A DNA stretch of 36,054 bases from positions 1 through 36,054 of the IMG/VR virus record IMGVR_UViG_3300037808_000692. One strand, given 5' to 3'. Below, in pieces: positions 22,563 to 30,504 of this stretch. This DNA is from a virus. Below the pieces are notes generated by a model, which was not told the DNA's origin, made no database searches, and saw nothing but the letters and a program-made list of their open reading frames with translations. Each line of letters opens with the position of its first letter. The stretch's first letter is position 1. The position numbers and the translations under genes were made by a program.

Positions 22563-23816
22563 TTATATTTTTATCTGAAATACTGCACCTTGAGTGCTAG
22601 CTTTTGATGTAAAACTAGGTGCAGCTGATATTGATACTTTACTTAAAATATTTTGTACATCCTTGTTTTGCACTACAGCCAACTTACCACTTCTATCTAA
22701 TATTATAATCGTATCGAAACCTTCACCGTCCATATAATGTTGCATGTTAGCTGATAGTAAATTTGATTTAAATTTTCCATTAGTAGCTTTATCTTTCACA
22801 ATTCCATCAGATCCCACTTGGTCTATAGCTTTCTTCAAAAACCCCAAAGCTTTTCCTTTAATGCCAACGTACATTTGTTCGAGTCCAACCTGCCATATTC
22901 GTTTGATATCCTTAGACGTTATGTTTCCCGAACTATTTTTTATCAAAAAACTACCAATTTTATCTATAGCCCAATTACCTTTAGTCATATTATACTCAGT
23001 TCCACCAGCTTTTGGGATTGCAATACTCTTAGCGTTTTTTGGATACTTCTTAGCGATGAGAGATTCTAACTCTTTCTGAAAAATACGACCAGCTGTCAAT
23101 CCTTCTTGAAAACCGTGTTGCCCTCTAAGTCTACCACCAGAACCTTTAACTTCAACTGGCTTTCCATGTACTGTAATATCTCCTGCACCAGTAGCCATAG
23201 ACCCTCCATCTAACAGTATAGCTAATGCAGCTTCCCCTGAACCTACTGCAGGTGACCCCACCCATTGATAATTAATCAACCACTTCAAAAAGTCTAAATT
23301 TATTCCAGTCGATTTTAATGCTGATTGTAATGTTTTTCCGTGAAGTGAGCTGATTTTTAAAGATCTATTGTCTATATAAGTTACGAACTTTTCGGGATTT
23401 GGAAAAGAAAATGCAGCGTCAGCTACCTCTACAGCATATTTCTTATCTATATTGACATCGCTGATTTTGTCTATTAATTTATAATATGCTACTTGATCGC
23501 GTTGCACTAAACTAAGCATTTGATCTATAATGTTTTGGTCGAAAATATTATTACTAGTTAAATAATTAATGATATTTTCTATATCTTTACTGCGAGCTTT
23601 TTGTATGGGTGATTTTTTATTAGGAGCTTTTGATGATTCTACAAATAAGTCTCTAGTTTGCAACGTAGCCACCACTTCTTCAACTACGACAAGGTTCATT
23701 CCCATACCAGTCATTACTTTTCGTAAAACGTTAAGATGTACTTGATTATCAACATCTGGGGTTCCATCTAGTATTCTATAAGACCATTCGTTTAATATTT
23801 TATCTAAAATGTTCAT
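22563..23816 (-). CDS. Large protein with PD-(D/E)XK-like domain, N-terminal phage motif
   Basis: From ATG 23816 (GGGGAA upstream) this is 417 residues; the ATG at 23864 overlaps the previous gene and lacks support. The N terminus MNILDKILNEWSYRILDGTPD matches a motif starting many unannotated marine phage proteins. Around residues 205-235, SMATGAGDITVHGKPVEVKG followed by GGRLRGQHG reads as a nuclease core, GxGD-(x)n-EVKG. A site-specific or structure-specific nuclease is the best guess. It is followed by predicted strands (FDTIIILDRSGKLAVV). It sits beside tagged proteins that may be virion-associated. Confidence 0.55.
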   Translation of the reverse strand: MNILDKILNEWSYRILDGTPDVDNQVHLNVLRKVMTGMGMNLVVVEEVVATLQTRDLFVESSKAPNKKSPIQKARSKDIENIINYLTSNNIFDQNIIDQMLSLVQRDQVAYYKLIDKISDVNIDKKYAVEVADAAFSFPNPEKFVTYIDNRSLKISSLHGKTLQSALKSTGINLDFLKWLINYQWVGSPAVGSGEAALAILLDGGSMATGAGDITVHGKPVEVKGSGGRLRGQHGFQEGLTAGRIFQKELESLIAKKYPKNAKSIAIPKAGGTEYNMTKGNWAIDKIGSFLIKNSSGNITSKDIKRIWQVGLEQMYVGIKGKALGFLKKAIDQVGSDGIVKDKATNGKFKSNLLSANMQHYMDGEGFDTIIILDRSGKLAVVQNKDVQNILSKVSISAAPSFTSKASTQGAVFQIKI

Positions 23817-23820
23817 ATGT

Positions 23821-24627
23821 TTATTTCCCCAGGAAATGACTACTACCCATGAACGTTCCACCAACTTTAGTATATTTCAATACATCTTTTGATGTAAACT
23901 TGTTGCCATAATACATATAATCCCCTTTAACAGTTTTAGGTCCATTTTTACAACTTAAAGTTCCATCACCAGGTGCGAAGTTTCCGTTTATAATACTTGG
24001 AACTCCAGTTAAGTCTTTTATTTTAGGTTCAAATGCTACGTAATAATCATTCCCAACTGACGTAGGACCCCCAACCAATGATGTTAAAACGCGACTTGCG
24101 GCGTTGAATGATCCACCAACTTTACTAGTACATCCAGCTAACGTTTTATATGATCCAAATACATCCCAATCACCCGGTACCGATTTAGGTGAACCTTTCA
24201 ATGATGTGATTGACTTATTATGTATACCAAATTTTCCTTTTACTTTAACATTAGATAACCCTTCAAGTGATGTTAAACTTTCACAGTATCTGATGTTTAG
24301 GGGGCCTTTTATAGTAGTAGGCATACCTTTAAGACTTTTCAGATTATTATTATCGATGATATTAACATGTCCAGCTGTTTTTGGACTTCCTTCTAAAGTC
24401 GTTAATTTATTACACCCATCTATTGTGTACTCTTTTGGGGCTGCACTCGGAAAATCTGGAATGTCAGTAAGTTTTCCTACATTCTTGTTAATCAGTACCA
24501 AGTTTCTTTTTTTCTTCCACTCTGCTGATGAAGGATTCCAGTAGATTGGCGTTTTAGCTTCATTCAGATTCTGAATTTGAATTTCTTCTCTAATAATTTG
24601 TCTCAATTGTGTTTTAGTTATTTTCAT
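23821..24627 (-). CDS. Tagged leucine-rich-like repeat protein
   Basis: The 268-residue protein opens with MKITKTQLRQIIREEI and LNEAK near 22-26, a tag shared with its upstream neighbour. Residues 65-265 consist of about nine irregular repeats of the type LTSLEGxPxxVxGxFxxxxN (LTTLEGSPKTA, LKSLKGMPTTI, LTSLEGLSNVK, ITSLKGSPKSV), a short leucine-rich solenoid seen in many phage and bacterial proteins. Solenoids of this kind usually bind proteins. No enzyme motif is visible. The tag suggests targeting, perhaps to the prohead, but this is inference. Confidence 0.65.
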   Translation of the reverse strand: MKITKTQLRQIIREEIQIQNLNEAKTPIYWNPSSAEWKKKRNLVLINKNVGKLTDIPDFPSAAPKEYTIDGCNKLTTLEGSPKTAGHVNIIDNNNLKSLKGMPTTIKGPLNIRYCESLTSLEGLSNVKVKGKFGIHNKSITSLKGSPKSVPGDWDVFGSYKTLAGCTSKVGGSFNAASRVLTSLVGGPTSVGNDYYVAFEPKIKDLTGVPSIINGNFAPGDGTLSCKNGPKTVKGDYMYYGNKFTSKDVLKYTKVGGTFMGSSHFLGK

Positions 24628-24656
24628 AGTTTTAGTTCTCCGTGATTTAGTTATTT

Positions 24657-24932
24657 TTATAATGATTTCTTTAAAGCTTTGATTAAAGCATTCATCATTC
24701 CATCGGTAACTTGTCCTTCAAGTTTTTCAAAGTCACCATCAGAAAGTCCAGAATCTTCGAAAGGAAACCCTTCCCATAAGAATTCTGTCAAATTATTATG
24801 AATATCGTTTGCCCATTGTTTTACAGACTTATTCTTTAATGGTACCGTACCTTCTTTCACTCGACGTTTAGAGTGTGATTTTGATAGTTCTTCTTTGATC
24901 ATTTTTCTTAATTGTGTTTTAGTTATTTTCAT
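24657..24932 (-). CDS. Small tagged protein (MKITKTQLR N terminus)
   Basis: The 91-residue protein begins MKITKTQLRKMIKEEL, almost identical at protein and DNA level to the start of the next gene downstream. The rest is unrelated: a basic hinge (KSHSKRRVKE) and two predicted helices (VKQWANDIHNNLTEFLWEG, GMMNALIKALKKSL). It overlaps the family A polymerase-like gene by four bases. The shared tag is the only clue; a packaged internal protein is one option. Confidence 0.65.
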   Translation of the reverse strand: MKITKTQLRKMIKEELSKSHSKRRVKEGTVPLKNKSVKQWANDIHNNLTEFLWEGFPFEDSGLSDGDFEKLEGQVTDGMMNALIKALKKSL

Positions 24933-26197
24933 AGTATTCTCTCCATATTATTATAATTAATCCCACGTGATATCTTCACTGGAAATTTACCTGATACTTC
25001 TATGATACGTCTAATGTTATTTATAAAATCACTACCATCAGATAAATCAACATCAAATAAAAAAGCATCATAATTATATAATACTAATTTACTTCTATAA
25101 TTATCTAATATAGGAATAAGTTTACTTAACGTCAACATATTTTGTTCAGTTTCTAAATTCTGAATAATATAATTAAATAATTTATTCTTATTCATGTCAG
25201 TTAAATTGTCTTTAAATATCTTCTTACTATAAATATAAGATTTTATAAAATCTGACCCTTTTTGGTCGATCCATAGTTGTGCTATATAGTCGTTAACTTT
25301 TCCAAAAAATGGTATCTCTTTGGCGATTTTATTAGGAATTCCTCCATAAAGATACTTGAAAGACATTACTTTACTCTCATCATAACTAACGCCGTAATGT
25401 GCTCCCAAATATTCATGAACAGATCCTTCTGGAAAATCATATCCTACAACATCAGCTATCAATCTCAAATGGTATGCGTCATAATCCATCTCAACTAACA
25501 CTCCATCCTTCCCAAATCTACTAATAAATTGTTCACGAGTTCCGTCTTTTTTATTTAAAGCTGCATAATTAACTCCACCGAACCTGTTGGAAGGTCTGCC
25601 TGTTGATGTGTATGGGTTGTATTCGGTATATTTCATTCCGTTGATTGTGTATATACCATTCTTTTCTATATATGATAGCACGTCAATTACATCGTTATTA
25701 TATGATGTATGTACTGGTAATGTAGTATACCGTTCTAACCTATCAACTAGTTTTCTACAATATTCGAGATGTTTTAATATTGGAATAATTTTATTTACAT
25801 TACCCACATTATAATACTTATAATTAAAGTACTTATGGGCTTGTGTGGTTATATCCTCAACTTCTAACGGTTGATTGTACATTATATAATGTTGTAGGTT
25901 TACATCAATTACGTTTTCTAAACTAACTAGTTGATTTAACTGCTTTTTATTATAAGTGTATTTACGCATCTTAGAATGTAATTTATATAAATTCACTAAT
26001 GGAAGATTCAATGCTTCAGAATGGTTGAATGGTAGAATATACTCAGTGCTATCGATAATCTTAACATATAATATACATAGTTCAGTTTCAGATGGATGTT
26101 TGCTTTCATCTAACTGCACTGGGATTATAATACTATCGCTCTTTTTAAATTGAGCTATGAACTCACTAAACTGTTTTTGATTTTCTACTATAACCAT
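24929..26197 (-). CDS. Divergent family A DNA-polymerase-like protein
   Basis: The 422-residue protein has an ordered set of Pol I motifs: TSTGRPSNRFGGVNYAALNK (198-217, template-strand motif), motif A VEMDYDAYHLRL (Asp238 kept, usual Glu replaced by His243), motif B ESKVMSFKYLYGG (Lys276, Phe280, Tyr284 kept), NYIIQNLETEQNML (Q-helix), and motif C LYNYDAFLFDV (Asp377 kept, His and Glu lost). The first about 170 residues resemble an exonuclease fold without its acids. It coexists with a normal family B polymerase, suggesting a repair, translesion or regulatory role. It is small for the family. Confidence 0.7.
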   Translation of the reverse strand: MVIVENQKQFSEFIAQFKKSDSIIIPVQLDESKHPSETELCILYVKIIDSTEYILPFNHSEALNLPLVNLYKLHSKMRKYTYNKKQLNQLVSLENVIDVNLQHYIMYNQPLEVEDITTQAHKYFNYKYYNVGNVNKIIPILKHLEYCRKLVDRLERYTTLPVHTSYNNDVIDVLSYIEKNGIYTINGMKYTEYNPYTSTGRPSNRFGGVNYAALNKKDGTREQFISRFGKDGVLVEMDYDAYHLRLIADVVGYDFPEGSVHEYLGAHYGVSYDESKVMSFKYLYGGIPNKIAKEIPFFGKVNDYIAQLWIDQKGSDFIKSYIYSKKIFKDNLTDMNKNKLFNYIIQNLETEQNMLTLSKLIPILDNYRSKLVLYNYDAFLFDVDLSDGSDFINNIRRIIEVSGKFPVKISRGINYNNMERIL

Positions 26198-26390
26198 TTT
26201 TACGTAACCTTCTCCTAATTATTCTATGGCGTATGAACCCTACGACCCAACCAACCAATAACAATATAGCAATTGAAAAACCAACGATACTAAATGATGG
26301 TGCTTCTATCACTTTATACATAAATAATACAGCAGTTAGTAATTGAATATAAAATTGAATTGCATCTAACCTCCGAAGTTTATGATTCAT
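26166..26390 (-). CDS. Small membrane protein, two transmembrane segments
   Basis: From ATG 26390 (GAGG upstream, overlapping the ThyX stop) the protein is 74 residues. Two hydrophobic stretches, IQFYIQLLTAVLFMYKVI and FSIVGFSIAILLLVGWVVGF, are followed by an Arg/Lys-rich tail (RHRIIRRRLRKNG). The positive-inside rule places both ends in the cytoplasm. I recognise no family; an inner-membrane role during infection, such as superinfection exclusion or lysis control, is possible but unsupported. Confidence 0.65.
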   Translation of the reverse strand: MNHKLRRLDAIQFYIQLLTAVLFMYKVIEAPSFSIVGFSIAILLLVGWVVGFIRHRIIRRRLRKNGYSRKSKTV

Positions 26391-27084
26391 GCCAATATAC
26401 CTCACTCCATATTTTCACAGTTTCGGGATAAATGTCCAACATTATTCCCTTTAACACTTCAGCATATTGTTGAATTTCCCACTGCGACGATGGCTCCGCT
26501 CTAAGTTCTATAAAATTCATTATAGCTTGAAATGAAGCTGTCCAATACACTTCAGTATATTGTGATAGTGGTAATAGGATACGAGCTTGCTCTTTAGCGA
26601 CACCTTTACTTAACAGTGCATCATAGTGTTGTAACGTTAATCTCATATGTTCTTCATATATCATGTGAGAATTACTTTGATGAAATCCAGTTAAGTCACC
26701 ATCACTCGCTTGTTTATTATCATCTGATTGCTTTCTCCAAAATTCTGGATAGTAATATTCTTCAACTGGCACATATCTACCTGATATTTCATTCCAAGCG
26801 TGATCTTTAGTTGCGCTACTAGATGTAGTTTCAATTCCCACTACATGTTTATACCACTGTCGCATAACGAACTCAGGAGCTTTAATGTGAAATTGTACTT
26901 GCAAATGTCTAAATGGGCTGAAGTGTTTATGTTTAGCTAAATACCTAACTAACTTTTCATCACTAACGTCCCACTTATCTTTTCGTTTACCAAACGATAC
27001 ACGAGCAGAATTAACTACTGTTAAATCATTCCCAAGTGAATCTACAACCTCAATGAAGCCTTTGTCAAGGACTTTTTCTTTCAT
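26380..27084 (-). CDS. thyX: Flavin-dependent thymidylate synthase ThyX
   Basis: The 234-residue protein carries the ThyX pattern: NSARVSFGKRKDKW near 25-38, KHFSPFRHLQVQFHIKAP near 53-70, FVMRQWYKHVVG near 72-83, then WNEISGRYVPVEEYYYP after a loop, and LPLSQYTEVYWTASFQAIMNFIELR near 170-194. It makes dTMP from dUMP using FAD and methylenetetrahydrofolate. The RHR...S ThyX motif is loosened, with extra residues between KH and NEISGRY, as in some phage enzymes. It complements the dCTP deaminase-like gene, which would supply dUMP. Confidence 0.95.
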   Translation of the reverse strand: MKEKVLDKGFIEVVDSLGNDLTVVNSARVSFGKRKDKWDVSDEKLVRYLAKHKHFSPFRHLQVQFHIKAPEFVMRQWYKHVVGIETTSSSATKDHAWNEISGRYVPVEEYYYPEFWRKQSDDNKQASDGDLTGFHQSNSHMIYEEHMRLTLQHYDALLSKGVAKEQARILLPLSQYTEVYWTASFQAIMNFIELRAEPSSQWEIQQYAEVLKGIMLDIYPETVKIWSEVYWHES

Positions 27085-27124
27085 AATTTTATAACCTTAT
27101 TGATGTATATATATAACAAATTTA

Positions 27125-27724
27125 CTATAACATTCCAAGTTTTTTTAACACGTCATTTTTTGCGGACGGTTTAGGTTTCCAATAACTCAAAGGATCTATT
27201 TGATATTTTATACCTACCATTAGTCTATCAGCGTTTTTTAGTTGTTCTAAATTATACTCGATTGAAGATTCTTTATCACCGTAGATGCTCCACTTTATCT
27301 GTAGTTTAGTGTAGAAAGGTGTTATTAGTTTAAAGTGTTTGTTAGTTATTTCTATGATTTTACCTAAATTGTTATTGGATTGTCGCGCGAAATATCTATT
27401 AACAATACCTCTTTCATAATCTTTCTTTTTTAAGTTTAACAGTGTGTGTTTAAGAAATTTAGTCTTAAATATATTATCATGTTTTGCAGTTGTGTATTCC
27501 CCAAAAGAAGTGTATCCTTTTTTTCTGTTTATAATATCAGATGTTACATTATAATTATCACCAGTAACATAATATTCCTTTAGACCCTTAGTATATCTAA
27601 TATGATACACCATATTTTCATCAACATAAGCTCCAGTATCATTATACGTAAACTCACCTGTTAGAGTTATACCTGCTCTAGGTATAATTCTATTAGTACG
27701 TTTTAGTAGATCTTTCATATTCAT
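27125..27724 (-). CDS. Unknown protein following the tail module
   Basis: The 199-residue protein is basic and rich in Tyr, Asn and Lys. It has likely beta segments (GITLTGEFTYNDTGAYVDE, YHIRYTKGLKEYYVTGDN) and a C-terminal QIDPLSYWKPKPSAKNDVLK. It starts six bases after the large baseplate gene stops, so it is probably co-expressed with virion genes. No domain is recognisable. A minor structural or assembly protein is the most economical idea. Confidence 0.6.
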   Translation of the reverse strand: MNMKDLLKRTNRIIPRAGITLTGEFTYNDTGAYVDENMVYHIRYTKGLKEYYVTGDNYNVTSDIINRKKGYTSFGEYTTAKHDNIFKTKFLKHTLLNLKKKDYERGIVNRYFARQSNNNLGKIIEITNKHFKLITPFYTKLQIKWSIYGDKESSIEYNLEQLKNADRLMVGIKYQIDPLSYWKPKPSAKNDVLKKLGML

Positions 27725-27730
27725 GTTATA

Positions 27731-30193
27731 TTAGTCCCTGGGAATGTTCATCAACACAGGATACAGTAACATCCCGACATTATCGGATGTTTCATCTTGA
27801 GACATGGGACCATCTCCAGGTTTACGACTCATTCCGGATTTCTCCAGGGTTTCTAGTACTTCTTCTTCAGATGGGATGTGTGGTGGCCCGTAAACTTCAG
27901 CGCCAGATGTTGTATTATCCCAATTATCATCCAGTATAGCACGTACTGTTTGGGATGTACTTAAACCTACTCTCAGCATACCTTTAATTGTAGTAACCCA
28001 TTCGGATGAGTTTATTGCGTGGGATATATTAGATACTTGAAACAATGAATTTCCTTCTAAATGTGTTGGTAAATAATCACTAGTGAAAGTATTACCTGGA
28101 AATATTCCTCCTATGCCATCTACCGCAATTTCTAGATCTATAGGTATTATGGGGTCTGATGATGCCCACACTGCAGTATCAGGAAGCATTGTTAATATAT
28201 GCTTCATAGTTTTCAAGTGTTCAGGTTTAATTTTACCATTATTGTTATACAATATTCTAGCTTTGTCCGCGAATCCCGCCGAAGTATTATTATTTGCTCT
28301 TATTATCGACCCCCATTGCATCTTTTGGCCCCTCTGTTTAGCTACCAACTCGGCAGATGTTTTAGAGACGTGTGTATTCGATTTCACAGAGCCCTGATCA
28401 TCAGTATCTAGCTTCATTGTAGTATCTGGTGATATTTTTACATCATATCCCTTATTGGGTCCAAAGTTTTCCCATGTTAAATCTATAGAACCAAAAGCAT
28501 TAACATCATATGCCATAGTCAACCCATGTAACGACTCATCATTTTTAACACTCCTCTGATGTGAGTATGCTGATATTGTAGGGTCTCCAGTGTTTGGTTC
28601 AATTGGTGCTGAGCTATTCCCACCATACATTGCAGTAACAGCCATTGCTGATGGTATCTTAGACGTCATAGTTTGCGATTTAACAATGCCGTCTACATTC
28701 CATACGGGGAATGTGTATACTTCGCGAATTGGGTTTGGTTGTAATGCAGATTCTCGTATCAAAGTGTCTATAGATTTATAGGTCACATTATCATCCACAA
28801 CTTTCATAATACCGGTGTTGTTATCATCAAATGTTAATCTAAAGTTCCATATAGGTACTTCTGAATTCAAAGCTCTAAATAGCTTTTGCAATCCAGCTTC
28901 TATTGTAGTAGCGTCCTTGAACGAATCTCTCACTAACTCCCAATGCAAATATATATTCCTCAAAAACCCTTTAGTTTTATCAGACGGCTTTGCGAATTTG
29001 GGGAGTTGGATGACATCTGCATTCATATTAGTCAAACCTTCATGTGTGGTTTGATTTAAAGGTAATTGTCCTGGAAGTATAAATTTATTAGCGTCAGGGG
29101 TAACTAAATATTCATGGTTTGATATTAAGGTTGATTTTCGTTCAGTCTTATTAGAGTCGTTTGTTGGATATTCATCAAAACTCCTAATAGCTGATATAAT
29201 AGTATCATCTTTAACTTTCCCTAAAAATTTACTCAAAATATTATCTTCCATAAATCCCCAAGATATATAAGGGCCATAAGTTGAATCACCCCAAAGCCAA
29301 TCACCCTTATGCCTAAAATAAATACCACCATCTACTTGTAATTTATCTTTTTTATTACTAAATAAATCATCAGTATCAATTCCGCTGAACGTATCCTTCA
29401 TCCATTTATCAATCTGACTTACAAAACCCCCTAAAGTTAAAACTGGAATTACTTTCTTAGGATCATCTGGTTTTTTCTTAATACCTATATCAGAGTGTGG
29501 CTTTGCCTGTTGACTTATAATAGAGACTCCCATTGATGTAATATCTGTAGTGCAATCAAATCCACCATCATCTCTATTGGACCATGAAAAATTAGTAATT
29601 ATACCAGCCATAGCATCATAGTTACCACCATTATTGAAAATCCTATCTTGTATACTATTATAAGCCTTGCCATTTTTTATTTCATCAGAACCGAACAATG
29701 ATAAACTACCATCAATACCTATTAACTGATCTAAAGTGGACCACCCATATTCCAATACGACCCCTTTTCCTATAGTCAGAAAATATTTCTCCATATCAGA
29801 TATATCTAATTTGTCCCAGCATGTCCAATTTATTGTAGCTTTCCTCAAAGCACTCATAGGGCCTTTATATTCACACGATGCGTCTTTGATACCTGCTATT
29901 GGTCTATATGCGTTAGATGAAGCGCCTTGACTAGTAGGCTGGTGATATAAGTCTCTGAATTTTGATATAAATCCATCACTCTCAGTTAATTCCCCTCCCA
30001 TCATAACCTTACCTTCACCTACTACAGAAGACATTCTTATCCACGTTGAAAATGTATGTGAACTTGCCATTGGAGCTATCGATGAATCCGACATGGTCTC
30101 GTTTATAGACACATTCCCGCTCTTTGATAGAGCCTGAACCCTTCCATGTAACGTCTCACGGATCCGTCTATCTATAGGTGATAAATTAATCAT
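27731..30193 (-). CDS. Large baseplate/tail structural protein
   Basis: At 820 residues it has no enzymatic motif but a virion-protein composition: many beta segments, Gly/Asn/Asp/Ser rich. KATINWTCWDKLDISDMEKY and GKGVVLEYGWSTLDQL near 117-160 recur in large virion proteins of T4-related and other big myoviruses. It lies between a LysM-like baseplate gene and an unknown gene, downstream of the tape measure. In this position it is likely a baseplate hub or wedge component. No direct T4 equivalent can be named by eye. Confidence 0.65.
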   Translation of the reverse strand: MINLSPIDRRIRETLHGRVQALSKSGNVSINETMSDSSIAPMASSHTFSTWIRMSSVVGEGKVMMGGELTESDGFISKFRDLYHQPTSQGASSNAYRPIAGIKDASCEYKGPMSALRKATINWTCWDKLDISDMEKYFLTIGKGVVLEYGWSTLDQLIGIDGSLSLFGSDEIKNGKAYNSIQDRIFNNGGNYDAMAGIITNFSWSNRDDGGFDCTTDITSMGVSIISQQAKPHSDIGIKKKPDDPKKVIPVLTLGGFVSQIDKWMKDTFSGIDTDDLFSNKKDKLQVDGGIYFRHKGDWLWGDSTYGPYISWGFMEDNILSKFLGKVKDDTIISAIRSFDEYPTNDSNKTERKSTLISNHEYLVTPDANKFILPGQLPLNQTTHEGLTNMNADVIQLPKFAKPSDKTKGFLRNIYLHWELVRDSFKDATTIEAGLQKLFRALNSEVPIWNFRLTFDDNNTGIMKVVDDNVTYKSIDTLIRESALQPNPIREVYTFPVWNVDGIVKSQTMTSKIPSAMAVTAMYGGNSSAPIEPNTGDPTISAYSHQRSVKNDESLHGLTMAYDVNAFGSIDLTWENFGPNKGYDVKISPDTTMKLDTDDQGSVKSNTHVSKTSAELVAKQRGQKMQWGSIIRANNNTSAGFADKARILYNNNGKIKPEHLKTMKHILTMLPDTAVWASSDPIIPIDLEIAVDGIGGIFPGNTFTSDYLPTHLEGNSLFQVSNISHAINSSEWVTTIKGMLRVGLSTSQTVRAILDDNWDNTTSGAEVYGPPHIPSEEEVLETLEKSGMSRKPGDGPMSQDETSDNVGMLLYPVLMNIPRD

Positions 30194-30196
30194 ATA

Positions 30197-30499
30197 CTAC
30201 CAACTACGATTTGAAATTTCTAAAGACTTAATTATTTTTCCAGTGTGGGATGGAATGCGTAATGTAGTTCCAGCTTTGATACCTAAAGTACCTCCAGGAA
30301 GATCATTAGCTTTTGATATAATCCACCATAACGATGAATTTTTATAATATTTATGTGCTAGTAAATCTGGCCTGTCTCCATTTTTACTTACAATATACAC
30401 ATCGCCATTTTCAACTGGAATTTGTGGGTATACACTTGGGACAAATACCCTGTTTCCGTCATCATTACGTTTTACTCTTAAAAATTTATATCTGCTCAT
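30197..30499 (-). CDS. LysM-like baseplate protein (gp53-type)
   Basis: The 100-residue protein has a C-terminal LysM-type fold: DVYIVSKNGDRPDLLAHKYY near 33-52, SSLWWIISKAND near 55-66 and GIKAGTTLRIP near 73-83. This pattern (dRPDLLAyKYYgxxxLWWiI...G..LrIP) is typical of small baseplate proteins such as T4 gp53 and tail protein X-type connectors, which act in baseplate assembly rather than cell-wall binding. It is sandwiched between two large tail proteins. The fold call is good; the specific T4 equivalence is tentative. Confidence 0.72.
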   Translation of the reverse strand: MSRYKFLRVKRNDDGNRVFVPSVYPQIPVENGDVYIVSKNGDRPDLLAHKYYKNSSLWWIISKANDLPGGTLGIKAGTTLRIPSHTGKIIKSLEISNRSW

Positions 30500-30504
30500 T
30501 TTAT

